From contig PWLT01000396.1 of the NCBI GenBank assembly GCA_003558415.1, positions 1-8,161 of the forward strand: 8,161 nt of DNA, given 5' to 3'. Below are positions 1 to 7,385 of this stretch, one piece after another. Source of the stretch: Hyphomicrobiales bacterium. GTDB lineage: Bacteria > Pseudomonadota > Alphaproteobacteria > Rhodobacterales > Rhodobacteraceae. The notes below the pieces were generated by a model, which saw only the letters and a list, made by a program, of their open reading frames with translations, ran no database searches and was not told the DNA's origin. Every line of letters begins with the position of its first letter. Position 1 is the first letter of the stretch. Both the position numbers and the translations under genes were made by a program.

Positions 1-18
1 TACTTCAAGTGCATCTGA
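1..18 (+). CDS. paaD: 3' end of paaD (PaaD, iron-sulfur assembly-type subunit of the phenylacetyl-CoA epoxidase system), partial
   Basis: The first 18 bases read in frame as Tyr-Phe-Lys-Cys-Ile followed by TGA at 16-18. From what I know of the family, PaaD proteins end in a cysteine-containing tail of this type (YFKCI), and paaD normally sits directly upstream of paaE. Only 15 bases separate this stop from the paaE start, as expected within one operon. The rest of the gene lies outside the window. The call rests on five residues plus position, so it is good but not certain. Confidence 0.75.
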   Translation, partial: YFKCI

Positions 19-33
19 GACGAGAGGACCGCC

Positions 34-1110
<1,077 letters not shown>

Positions 1111-1116
1111 CTTCGG

Positions 1117-1121
1117 GGAGG
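1117..1121 (+). promoter_or_regulatory. ribosome binding site of the PaaA/PaaC-family gene
   Basis: A perfect GGAGG lies 8 bases before the ATG at 1130, in the 19-base gap after paaE. It fixes this start and shows that the unusual protein downstream is translated in its own right. Confidence 0.75.
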
Positions 1122-1129
1122 ACCCGCCG

Positions 1130-1909
1130 ATGTCCGACACCACGCAGGAGACGATGCCGCTGGAGGAGTATCTCGCACAGGGGGGCGTTCTGACCTCGCC
1201 TGCCAATGTGCCGCCGCGCTATCGCGGCGAGCTCATGCGGCTGATGGCGAGCTTCGTGGATTCGAGCATGGCCGGTTCGGCGGGCTTTGCCGACACGATC
1301 AATGCCGGCCCCGGGCTCAAGGAGCGCATCGCGGCCTCGCGCATCGTGATGGAGAAGCTCGACCATGCCGAGCGCGTGCTGCGCATCATGGGCGAGTTCG
1401 GCGCCGATACGGCGCGCTATGCCAATCACCACCCCTGGGCCGCGCGGCTCGAGCGCGAGGCCGATATCGGCGCCACGCGTCACGGGGCCGACATGCGCCT
1501 GTCGGTGTTTCATTATCCGCTCACCGGCTGGACGGATGCGGTGGTGATGAACGTGCTGATGGGCCGCGCCGTGGTGATCCAGCTTGGCGAATACGCGCGC
1601 GTCTCCTACCAGCCATTGGCCGAGGCCTTCCGCTTTATCTGGCCGCGCGAGACGCGCCATGCGGAGCTGGGCGTGGAAGGGTTGCGCCGCCTGCTGGATG
1701 AGCCGGGCGAGGGGGACGCGATCGCCGCCTCGCTGGACTACTGGCATCCGCGTGTCGCGGCGAGCTTCGGTGCCGCGGGTTCCGCGCGGTTCGAGGGGTT
1801 GCGCCGCGTCGGTCTGCGCCACACCCCCAACGAGGATCTCAAGGCGCAATGGGCGCGCGAGACCGAAGCGCTTCTGTCCGAGCTGGGCCTGCGCGCCCCG
1901 CGCGGCTGA
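1130..1909 (+). CDS. PaaA/PaaC-family (phenylacetic acid catabolic, ferritin-like) protein with a degenerate diiron site
   Basis: A 259-residue protein of the family that contains PaaA (catalytic) and PaaC (structural) of the phenylacetyl-CoA epoxidase. From memory of E. coli PaaA, a nearly gap-free match covers residues 31-190. It includes FHYPLTGW at 127-134 (PaaA FNYPTLSW), Asp136, SY at 159-160 and ETRH at 174-177 (PaaA ESFH). The first half-site has His79, but the Glu three residues before it is Lys76, and the Glu 33 residues before it is Ser46. The helix that carries an acidic ligand in PaaA has Met/Gly at 144-145. Only the Glu174/His177 pair and His79 seem kept, so normal diiron oxygenase chemistry is unlikely. 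It is about 50 residues shorter than PaaA, ending soon after the four-helix core. It sits between paaE and paaZ with 19- and 24-base gaps and is surely co-transcribed. It may be a structural or regulatory subunit. The family call is firm; the role is unknown. Confidence 0.85.
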   Translation: MSDTTQETMPLEEYLAQGGVLTSPANVPPRYRGELMRLMASFVDSSMAGSAGFADTINAGPGLKERIAASRIVMEKLDHAERVLRIMGEFGADTARYANHHPWAARLEREADIGATRHGADMRLSVFHYPLTGWTDAVVMNVLMGRAVVIQLGEYARVSYQPLAEAFRFIWPRETRHAELGVEGLRRLLDEPGEGDAIAASLDYWHPRVAASFGAAGSARFEGLRRVGLRHTPNEDLKAQWARETEALLSELGLRAPRG

Positions 1910-1933
1910 CGAACCTCTGATCTGGAGAGAGCC

Positions 1934-3991
1934 ATGAACGCCCCGGCGAAAGGCCCGATCAACCTGGAAAGCTATGTCTGCGGCGCGTGGGTGCGCGGTA
2001 GTGGTACCCCCAAGCCGCTGGCGGATGCCGCCACCGGCGAGACCGTGGCGCTGATCGACTCGACGGGGCTCGATTTTCGCGCCGCGCTCGACTGGGGGCG
2101 CGAGACCGGGGGCCCGGCGCTGCGCGCCATGACGATCCATGAGCGTGCGCTGATGCTCAAGGCGCTGGGCCTCAAGCTGATGGAGATGAAGGAGGAATTC
2201 TACGCCCTCTCCACCGCCACCGGCGCCACGCGCTCGGATGGCTGGATCGATATCGAGGGGGGCATCGGCACCTTGCTTTCCTACGCATCGCGCGCGCGGC
2301 GCGAGTTGCCAAACCGCCATTTGCTGCTCGACGGCGACCCCGAGCCGCTGTCGCGCGATGACAGCTTTTCCGCCCAGCACATCCTCAGCCCGCTGGAAGG
2401 TGTCGCGGTCCATATCAACGCCTATAATTTCCCGATCTGGGGGATGCTCGAGAAGATCGCGCCCAACCTGATCGCGGGGATGCCCGCGATCGTGAAGCCC
2501 GCCAGCCAGACCGCCTATCTCACCGAAGCCATGGTGCGGCGCATCATCGAGAGCGGCCTGCTGCCCCCGGGCGCGCTACAACTCATTTGCGGGGGCGTGG
2601 GCGATCTGCTCGATCATCTCGGCGGTCAGGATGTGGTGACCTTCACCGGCTCGGCCGTGACCGGGCGCCGGCTCAAGGCGCATCCCAACATCGTGGAGAA
2701 CGCCACGCGCTTCACCATGGAGGCCGACAGCCTCAACGCCGCGGTGCTGGGCCTTGATGCGGGGCCGCAGACGCCGGAATTCGATCTCTTCGTGCGCGAG
2801 GTGGCGCGCGAGATGACTGCCAAGGCGGGGCAGAAATGTACCGCCATCCGCCGCGTGATCGTCCCGCGCAACCATGTGCAGGCGGTGGCCGAGGCGCTTG
2901 AGGCGCGTTTTGCGCGCACCCCGCTTGGCAATCCGGCCGCGGATGGCGTGCGCATGGGGCCGCTGGCGAGCCTTGCGCAGCGCGAGGAGGTGCGCGCGCG
3001 CATCATTGATCTGAGCGCCGAGGCCGAGATCGTCGCGGGTGATCCCGGTGCGGTGACGTTGGCGAGCGGAGATGCGGAGGCGGGCGGGTTTCTCAACCCG
3101 GTGCTGCTCCATTGCGAGCGCCCGGACACGGCCAGCGCGGTGCATGAGGTGGAGGCCTTCGGCCCCGTCGCCACGCTGATGCCTTATGACACGGTTGAAG
3201 AGGCAGTGGCGCTGACCCGGCGCGGCAAGGGCAGTCTGGTCTCGTCGGTTTTCACCGATGATGCGGGTTTCGCGCGCGCGGCGGTGCTCGGCATGGCGCC
3301 CTTTCATGGCCGGGTGATGATCGGCAATCGCGACAGCGCGAAAAGTTCGACCGGCCACGGCTCGCCGCTGGCGGTGCTGGTGCATGGCGGGCCCGGGCGC
3401 GCGGGCGGCGGCGAGGAGCTTGGGGGCATGCGCGCGCTCAAGCATTACATGCAGCGCAGCGCGGTGCAGGGCACGCCGCGGCTGCTCGACCATGTGGCCG
3501 GGCGCTGGATGCCCGGCGGTCCGACCCACGATGACGGGGTGCATCCGTTCCGCAAGTCGCTGGCCGAGCTGGAGATCGGCGACCAGATCGTCACCCCCGC
3601 GCGCACGGTCACGCTCGACGACATCGAGCGTTTCGCCAAGTTCACCGGCGACACCTTCTATGCCCATATGGACGAGGCCGCCGCGCGCGCCAACCCGTTC
3701 TTCGAGGGACGCGTGGCGCATGGCTATCTGGTCGTCTCCTTCGCCGCGGGGCTCTTCGTCGATCCGGCGCCGGGGCCGGTTCTGGCCAATTACGGGATCG
3801 ACAATCTGCGTTTTCTCACCCCGGTCAATCCCGGCGACACGCTGCGCGTCCAGCTGACATGCAAGGAGATTAACCCGCGCGAGAATGCCGATTACGGCGA
3901 GGTGCGCTGGGATTGCTCGGTCGCCAATCAGGACGGCGAGGTTGTCGCGCAGTATGACGTTCTGACCATGGTGGCGAAGGACGCCGGCTGA
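1934..3991 (+). CDS. paaZ: PaaZ, bifunctional oxepin-CoA hydrolase / 3-oxo-5,6-dehydrosuberyl-CoA semialdehyde dehydrogenase
   Basis: Opens the seven-membered oxepin-CoA ring by hydrolysis and oxidises the aldehyde with NADP+, giving 3-oxo-5,6-dehydrosuberyl-CoA for beta-oxidation. The 685 residues are full length. The N-terminal aldehyde dehydrogenase domain (about 1-520) shows N162 in [11 protein letters not shown]188 in IVKPAS, FTGS at 237-240, general base E263 in FTMEADSLN and nucleophile C302 in AGQKCTA. The 39-residue spacing equals that of E. coli E256/C295. The C-terminal MaoC-like hotdog hydratase (about 545-685) shows D573 and H578 in FTGDTFYAH, the family's catalytic pair, followed by GRVAHGYLV. 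Both active sites look intact, which fits full ring cleavage rather than a dehydrogenase-dead form that would release tropone-type products. The ATG follows GGAGAGA, 24 bases after the preceding stop. Confidence 0.97.
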   Translation: MNAPAKGPINLESYVCGAWVRGSGTPKPLADAATGETVALIDSTGLDFRAALDWGRETGGPALRAMTIHERALMLKALGLKLMEMKEEFYALSTATGATRSDGWIDIEGGIGTLLSYASRARRELPNRHLLLDGDPEPLSRDDSFSAQHILSPLEGVAVHINAYNFPIWGMLEKIAPNLIAGMPAIVKPASQTAYLTEAMVRRIIESGLLPPGALQLICGGVGDLLDHLGGQDVVTFTGSAVTGRRLKAHPNIVENATRFTMEADSLNAAVLGLDAGPQTPEFDLFVREVAREMTAKAGQKCTAIRRVIVPRNHVQAVAEALEARFARTPLGNPAADGVRMGPLASLAQREEVRARIIDLSAEAEIVAGDPGAVTLASGDAEAGGFLNPVLLHCERPDTASAVHEVEAFGPVATLMPYDTVEEAVALTRRGKGSLVSSVFTDDAGFARAAVLGMAPFHGRVMIGNRDSAKSSTGHGSPLAVLVHGGPGRAGGGEELGGMRALKHYMQRSAVQGTPRLLDHVAGRWMPGGPTHDDGVHPFRKSLAELEIGDQIVTPARTVTLDDIERFAKFTGDTFYAHMDEAAARANPFFEGRVAHGYLVVSFAAGLFVDPAPGPVLANYGIDNLRFLTPVNPGDTLRVQLTCKEINPRENADYGEVRWDCSVANQDGEVVAQYDVLTMVAKDAG

Positions 3992-4028
3992 GCCGCGCGG
4001 GACGAAGCGACAGAGGGGAGAAAGCGCA

Positions 4029-4649
4029 ATGGCGCAGATCTATTCCTATGACGGCGTGGTGCCGGTGATCGACCCAAGGGCTTTCGTGCACCCCGCGGCG
4101 GTGGTGATCGGCGACGTGATCGTGGGGCCGGGCTGTTATGTCGGCCCCGGCGCGGTCCTGCGCGGGGATTTCGGGCGCATCGTGATGGAGCGCGGCGCCA
4201 ATCTGCAGGAGACCTGCGTGGTCCACAGTTTCCCCAATCTCGAGGTGGTGATCGAGGAAGACGGACATGTCGGCCACGGCGCGGTGCTGCATGGCTGCCG
4301 GATCGGGCGCAATGCCATGGTGGGCATGAACGCGGTGGTGATGGACGAGGCGGTGATCGGCGAGAACACGATCATTGCCGCGCTGGCCTTCGTCAAGGCG
4401 GGGGCGGAAATCCCCGCCAACAGCCTTGCAGTGGGTTCCCCCGCGCGCGTCGTGCGGGAGCTCTCTCAAGACGAGATCGAGTGGAAACGCCAGGGTACCG
4501 GCGTCTATCAGCGCCTCGCCGCGGAGGCGCGTGACAAGCTGCGCGCGGCCGAGCCGCTTACCGCGCCCGAGCCCGACCGCCGCCGCATCCGCGCGCCGGA
4601 ATACGACCCGTTGATCGTGGCGCGGATGAAGGGCGCGGCGGATAGCTGA
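4029..4649 (+). CDS. paaY: PaaY, hexapeptide-repeat (gamma carbonic anhydrase-like) acyl-CoA thioesterase
   Basis: A 206-residue left-handed beta-helix protein. Imperfect hexapeptide repeats run from about 12 to 140, followed by a charged helical tail (about 145-206) with a proline-rich part at 176-191. The gamma carbonic anhydrase landmarks are present: RGD at 45-47, NLQE at 58-61 and candidate metal ligands H66, H83 and H88, the last two in GHGAVLHGC. In E. coli, PaaY is known as a thioesterase that removes CoA from the dead-end seven-ring product formed spontaneously in this pathway. It follows paaZ by 37 bases with a GAGGGGAGA ribosome binding site and is the last gene of the rightward unit. 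A generic gamma carbonic anhydrase-like protein (YrdA/CaiE type) cannot be excluded by motifs alone. Position in the paa operon and the long C-terminal tail favour PaaY. Confidence 0.9.
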   Translation: MAQIYSYDGVVPVIDPRAFVHPAAVVIGDVIVGPGCYVGPGAVLRGDFGRIVMERGANLQETCVVHSFPNLEVVIEEDGHVGHGAVLHGCRIGRNAMVGMNAVVMDEAVIGENTIIAALAFVKAGAEIPANSLAVGSPARVVRELSQDEIEWKRQGTGVYQRLAAEARDKLRAAEPLTAPEPDRRRIRAPEYDPLIVARMKGAADS

Positions 4650-4671
4650 CCGGCGCCCGCCCCGGTTTCTT
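4648..4671 (+). terminator. weak intrinsic terminator-like hairpin after paaY
   Basis: ACCGG at 4649-4653 pairs with CCGGT at 4662-4666 around an 8-base loop, and TTCTT follows the stem directly. The stem starts at the last base of the paaY stop codon. It is only 5 base pairs (6 with a G-U pair), and an alternative pairing, GGGCGC at 4631-4636 with GCGCCC at 4653-4658, competes with it. It is therefore a plausible but weak terminator for the rightward unit. Confidence 0.35.
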
Positions 4672-4674
4672 GCG

Positions 4675-4724
4675 ATCGTGTTTGAATGGGTTGTTGGGGG
4701 TGTTGCGGTTGATCGGGTTTTCGG
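4675..4724 (-). promoter_or_regulatory. C-rich, G-poor tract on the minus strand, candidate Rho loading (rut-like) site
   Basis: Within 4681-4720 the plus strand has 18 G, 17 T, 3 A and only 2 C. A leftward transcript running past tetR would therefore carry a C-rich, G-poor and largely unstructured stretch, the known signature of Rho utilisation sites. It lies about 190 bases beyond the tetR stop, just before paaY would be read antisense. Function is inferred from base composition alone. Confidence 0.35.
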
Positions 4725-4725
4725 C

Positions 4726-4747
4726 CCCCGTCGCGCCAGCGACGGGG
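4726..4747. repeat. perfect 9-bp inverted repeat (hairpin 1)
   Basis: CCCCGTCGC at 4726-4734 and its exact reverse complement GCGACGGGG at 4739-4747 flank a 4-base loop, GCCA. No T-run follows on either strand, so it is not a textbook intrinsic terminator. Being symmetrical, it would fold in transcripts from either direction and could block both converging units. Confidence 0.7.
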
Positions 4748-4778
4748 ACGCGCCCGCCCGCCCCCCAAGCGGGCGCGT
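4748..4778. repeat. perfect 10-bp inverted repeat (hairpin 2), directly abutting hairpin 1
   Basis: ACGCGCCCGC at 4748-4757 and GCGGGCGCGT at 4769-4778 are exact reverse complements around an 11-base C-rich loop. Its first base follows the last base of hairpin 1. The right arm can instead pair with CGCGCCC at 4781-4787 over a 3-base loop, so two alternative folds exist. GGGCGCG recurs in the palindrome at 4797-4806. Confidence 0.7.
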
Positions 4779-4796
4779 TCCGCGCCCACCTCGGTC

Positions 4797-4806
4797 GGGC
4801 GCGCCC
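4797..4806. repeat. 10-bp perfect palindrome GGGCGCGCCC
   Basis: A self-complementary 10-mer that continues the GGGCGCG/CGCGCCC motif of the preceding hairpins. Such GC words are not rare in DNA this rich in G and C, but the clustering here is noticeable. Confidence 0.5.
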
Positions 4807-4889
4807 CCGCCGCACTTCGAGGGGATTGAATTTGAAGGACCGCAATCCGCCACGGACGTCAAAACCGCTGCTCCGACAGTCCCCGAACG

Positions 4890-4901
4890 AAGCGATCGCT
4901 T
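4890..4901. repeat. 12-bp perfect palindrome AAGCGATCGCTT
   Basis: A perfect palindrome centred on GCGATCGC, ending 10 bases before the last base of the tetR stop codon. As RNA it could form a 4-bp stem with a GATC loop, extendable to about 6 pairs with the flanking bases (4888-4903). No T-run follows on the tetR strand. It could be a short 3'-end hairpin or a protein or methylation site; nothing in the sequence decides. Confidence 0.5.
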
Positions 4902-4911
4902 GGATCCCGTG

Positions 4912-5508
4912 TCAGCGCACCGCCCGCACGCCTTCGAGCAGGATCGTCGTCATGATGTCGGCGAGATCCTCGCGCGTGATCGGGCCGTCGGGGCGAAACC
5001 ACATATAGACCCAGTTCATCATGCCGAAAAGCGACATGGTCACCGGCATGAGCAGGGGGCGCTCGGCCTCCAGATCGGGGTTGATCTGTCGGATCACCCC
5101 GGAGAAACGCCGCACTATGCGCCGCTCGATGGCGCGCAGTTCTTCGTTCTGCTCGGGCGCCAGCGTGCCGGCGCAGTTGAGCTGCACCTTGTGCTGGTTG
5201 TCGGCGTCGCGGTAGCTGTCAAGCACCTGATGGACGAGCAACCGCAGCCGCGCCTCGGCGGCCATCTCGGGGCGGTCGGCGGCCTCCAGCGCCGCGTCGA
5301 GCTCAGCCAGATGCGTGCGCACGATATCGAAGATCAGCGCGTCCTTGCTGGGATAGTAGTGATAGAGCAGCGCCTTGGATATGCCGCTATGGCTGGCGAT
5401 CTGCGCCATCGAGGCCTTGTCCATGCCCAATTCGGCAAAGACTGCGGCGGCGCTGTCCAGGATGGAGCGCTGCTTCTCCTCGAAATCCACGGCTCTGGTT
5501 CTGGCCAT
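4912..5508 (-). CDS. paaR: TetR-family transcriptional regulator, probable PaaR repressor of phenylacetate degradation
   Basis: A 198-residue one-component regulator. The N-terminal DNA-binding domain (about 10-57) shows the TetR helix-turn-helix, with AQIASHSGISKALLYHYY at 35-52 and the typical YPSK turn at 52-55. The C-terminal ligand-binding and dimerisation domain (about 80-195) includes a hydrophobic stretch at 158-172 (MSLFGMMNWVYMWFR) seen in TetR members that sense acyl-CoA-like ligands. It is the last gene of the leftward paaG-paaI-paaK unit, 92 bases after paaK, with GGGAGAG 8 bases before its ATG. In several bacteria a TetR protein named PaaR represses paa genes and is released by phenylacetyl-CoA. 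The same job is inferred here from location only. It may be co-transcribed with paaK (feedback) or have its own weak promoter in the 92-base gap. The family call is firm; the target and ligand are inferred. Confidence 0.88.
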   Translation of the reverse strand: MARTRAVDFEEKQRSILDSAAAVFAELGMDKASMAQIASHSGISKALLYHYYPSKDALIFDIVRTHLAELDAALEAADRPEMAAEARLRLLVHQVLDSYRDADNQHKVQLNCAGTLAPEQNEELRAIERRIVRRFSGVIRQINPDLEAERPLLMPVTMSLFGMMNWVYMWFRPDGPITREDLADIMTTILLEGVRAVR

Positions 5509-5562
5509 GCGGCCCGCTCTCCCTGCATCCGGCCCGCGCGCCTTTCACCGCGGACCCCCTCT

Positions 5563-5595
5563 GGCGCGCCGCCGGGTGTCCCCCACGGCGCGGCC
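5563..5595 (-). repeat. imperfect GC hairpin between paaK and tetR
   Basis: GGCGCGCCG at 5563-5571 pairs with CGGCGCGGCC at 5586-5595 with one bulged base. On the leftward transcript it begins 5 bases after the paaK stop codon. No T-run follows. It could partly terminate or stabilise the paaK transcript end and so set tetR expression below that of the enzymes. Chance pairing is possible in such GC-rich DNA. Confidence 0.3.
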
Positions 5596-5600
5596 ATGTG

Positions 5601-6911
5601 TCATTCCTTCGGGCGATTGTCCACGACCCGCCGGGCCTTGCCCAGCGAGCGTTCGACCCCGCCGGGGGTGCAGACATCGACTTCGGCGCTCACGCCGACC
5701 ACGTTCTTGATGTGCTGGGCCAGCTCGCGCGTGCTGGCGGCGCGGGCCTCATCGCCACCAGCATCGGGGTGGCATTCCACGCGCACGGTCATGCGGTCCA
5801 TCCGGCCCTCGCGGGTCAGCTCGATCACGAAATGCGGGGCTAGGCCCGCGCATTTGAGGATCTGCTCCTCGATCTGGGTTGGGAAGACATTGACGCCGCG
5901 CAGGATGATCATGTCGTCCGAGCGTCCGGTGATCTTCTCCATCCGCCGCATGGAGCGCGCGCTGCCCGGCAGGAGGCGCGACAGATCACGCGTGCGGTAG
6001 CGGATGATCGGCAGCCCCTCCTTGGTGAGCGTGGTGAAGACCAGCTCGCCCTTCTCGCCGTCGGGCAGGGGCGCACCGGTGACGGGGTCGATGATCTCGG
6101 GGTAGAAATGATCCTCCCAGATATGCAGCCCGTCCTTGGTCTCGACGCATTCATTGGCGACGCCCGGCCCCATCACCTCGCTCAGCCCGTAGATATCGAC
6201 GGCATGCATGTCGAAGGCCTGTTCGATCTCGTGGCGCATGGCGTTGGTCCAGGGCTCGGCCCCGAAGATGCCCACCTCCAGCGACGAGGCGCGCGGGTCG
6301 AGCCCCTGGCGGCGGAACTCGTCGAGGATCGAGAGCATGTAGGAGGGCGTCACCATAATGACGCGGGGGCGAAAATCCTCGATCAGCATGACCTGCCGCT
6401 CGGTCATCCCGCCCGAGATCGGCACCACGGTGCAGCCCAGCCTCTCGGCGCCGTAATGCGCGCCCAGCCCGCCGGTGAACAGCCCGTAGCCATAGGCGAC
6501 ATGCACAATGTCGCCCGCGCGCCCGCCCGAGGCGCGGATCGAGCGCGCCACGAGGTCGGACCACATTTCGATATCATTGCGCGTATAGCCGACAACGGTG
6601 GGCTTTCCGGTGGTGCCCGAAGAGGCATGGATGCGCACGATCTGCTCGCGCGGGACGGCGAACATGCCGAAAGGGTAGTTGTCGCGCAGATCGCCCTTTT
6701 CGGTGAAGGGGAAGCGGGCGAGATCGGCGAGCGTGCGGAAATCGTCCGGGTGCACGCCGGCGGCGTCGAACTTCGCGCGGTAGAAGGGTGAATTGGCATA
6801 GGCATGGGCGAGCGACCATTTCATGCGCTCGGTCTGCAGGGCCGTGATCTCGTCGCGCGAGGCGGTCTCGATCGGGTCGAGCTCGTCGGGGCGGGGCGAC
6901 AGGTCTTTCAT
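5601..6911 (-). CDS. paaK: PaaK, phenylacetate-CoA ligase
   Basis: Activates phenylacetate with ATP and CoA to phenylacetyl-CoA, the first committed step and the source of the inducer. From the chosen ATG it has 436 residues, normal for the family. It shows the adenylate-forming enzyme motifs in order: phosphate loop SSGTTGKPT at 97-105, GYGLFTGGLG at 141-150, FGAEPW at 216-221, YGLSEVMGPG at 241-250, YRTRDL at 305-310, GRSDDMIILRGVNVFP at 329-344 and the C-terminal catalytic lysine K425 in RSLGKARRV. A TTG at 6926 would add five residues, but it overlaps the GGAGG at 6920-6924. The ATG at 6911 lies 8 bases after that GGAGG, so 6911 is preferred. It follows paaI by 27 bases in the leftward unit, with tetR 92 bases downstream. 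No active-site change is visible. Confidence 0.96.
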   Translation of the reverse strand: MKDLSPRPDELDPIETASRDEITALQTERMKWSLAHAYANSPFYRAKFDAAGVHPDDFRTLADLARFPFTEKGDLRDNYPFGMFAVPREQIVRIHASSGTTGKPTVVGYTRNDIEMWSDLVARSIRASGGRAGDIVHVAYGYGLFTGGLGAHYGAERLGCTVVPISGGMTERQVMLIEDFRPRVIMVTPSYMLSILDEFRRQGLDPRASSLEVGIFGAEPWTNAMRHEIEQAFDMHAVDIYGLSEVMGPGVANECVETKDGLHIWEDHFYPEIIDPVTGAPLPDGEKGELVFTTLTKEGLPIIRYRTRDLSRLLPGSARSMRRMEKITGRSDDMIILRGVNVFPTQIEEQILKCAGLAPHFVIELTREGRMDRMTVRVECHPDAGGDEARAASTRELAQHIKNVVGVSAEVDVCTPGGVERSLGKARRVVDNRPKE

Positions 6912-6919
6912 GCGTGTGT

Positions 6920-6924
6920 CCTCC
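6920..6924 (-). promoter_or_regulatory. ribosome binding site that fixes the paaK start
   Basis: GGAGG on the minus strand ends 8 bases before the ATG at 6911, the ideal spacing. The upstream TTG at 6926 overlaps this motif and so cannot use it, which argues against the longer form. Confidence 0.8.
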
Positions 6925-6938
6925 AAATGCCGGCCGGG

Positions 6939-7385
6939 TCAGCCGTCCTCGGGCAGGTGGGTGCCCTTGACGGTGCGCGAATGTCCGCGGAACTCGGCCA
7001 CATGGTCGCCGTTCTGGTTGGTCACCGTGATGTCGTAGATGCCGCCGCGCCCCTTGCGCGAGATTTCGCGCGCCGCGGCGGTCAGCCGGTCGCCCTGATA
7101 GGCGGGCGCGATATAGGTGATGGAACAGTGCTGGGCGACGGCGTGCTGATTGTAGCTGTTGCAGGCAAAGGCAAAGGCGCTGTCGGCCAGGGTGAAGATG
7201 TAGCCGCCATGGCAGGTCTTGTGGCCGTTTGTCATGACGTCGGTGACGGTCATGCTCAGCGTGGCGCTGCCCGGCCCGACACGCTCGATCTTCATGCCCA
7301 GCTTCTGCGAGGCATTGTCGCCCGCCCACATCGCCTCGGTCGAGGCGATGGCGAGATCCTGCGGGGAAAGTTGGGATGTCTTCAT
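6939..7385 (-). CDS. paaI: PaaI, hydroxyphenylacetyl-CoA thioesterase (hotdog fold)
   Basis: A 148-residue hotdog-fold thioesterase that hydrolyses ring-hydroxylated phenylacetyl-CoA esters, rescuing CoA when the wrong substrate or side product blocks the pathway. The PaaI signature is clear: TNGHKTCHGG at 52-61, then FTLADSAFAFACNS at 64-77, where D68 is the likely catalytic acid and H59-G60-G61 the oxyanion turn. EFRGHSRTVKG near the C-terminus is also typical. Its ATG overlaps the paaG stop by four bases (ATGA, 7382-7385), and its own ribosome binding site is poor (GGAG 12 bases upstream), so translational coupling to paaG is likely. paaK follows 27 bases downstream. The length fits the family (about 140-150). 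Confidence 0.94.
   Translation of the reverse strand: MKTSQLSPQDLAIASTEAMWAGDNASQKLGMKIERVGPGSATLSMTVTDVMTNGHKTCHGGYIFTLADSAFAFACNSYNQHAVAQHCSITYIAPAYQGDRLTAAAREISRKGRGGIYDITVTNQNGDHVAEFRGHSRTVKGTHLPEDG

Larger units (their letters stand above)
4650..4911. other. non-coding region between the convergent paaY and tetR genes
   Basis: These 262 bases separate the two converging units. I see no convincing gene: the open frames that cross it are low-complexity Pro/Arg/Ala translations without family motifs. From left to right it holds a weak hairpin at 4648-4671, a T/G-rich tract at 4675-4724, two back-to-back perfect inverted repeats at 4726-4778, further GGGCGCG-type palindromes to 4806, a small inverted repeat at 4823-4848 and a 12-base palindrome at 4890-4901. 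It probably separates the two transcripts, and may be a dispersed intergenic repeat. Confidence 0.7.

Noticed and set aside
2576..3721. 381-codon open frame on the minus strand
   Set aside because: It is antisense to paaZ, including the active-site region. Composition is His/Arg/Ala-rich and there is no family signature.
3870..4862. 330-codon minus-strand frame covering paaY and the intergenic hairpins
   Set aside because: It is antisense to the clear hexapeptide-repeat gene, and its N-terminal part is just translated hairpin sequence. No ribosome binding site or motif was seen.
4857..4865. TTGACG-like -35 element on the minus strand
   Set aside because: No acceptable -10 element lies 16-18 bases further on, and transcription from it would run antisense into paaY without a gene to serve.
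4670..5008. possible small gene in the intergenic region
   Set aside because: The frame translates repetitive GC-rich DNA into Pro/Ala/Arg stretches and then runs into tetR on the opposite strand. There is no supporting motif or good ribosome binding site.
4678..6000. 440-codon open frame on the plus strand running over the intergenic region, tetR and part of paaK
   Set aside because: It overlaps two well-supported minus-strand genes, begins in the repeat-rich region with Pro/Arg low complexity, and shows no domain.
6108..6791. 227-codon plus-strand frame opposite paaK
   Set aside because: Shadow of paaK: it covers the ligase motifs in antisense and is rich in His, Arg, Gly and Ala.
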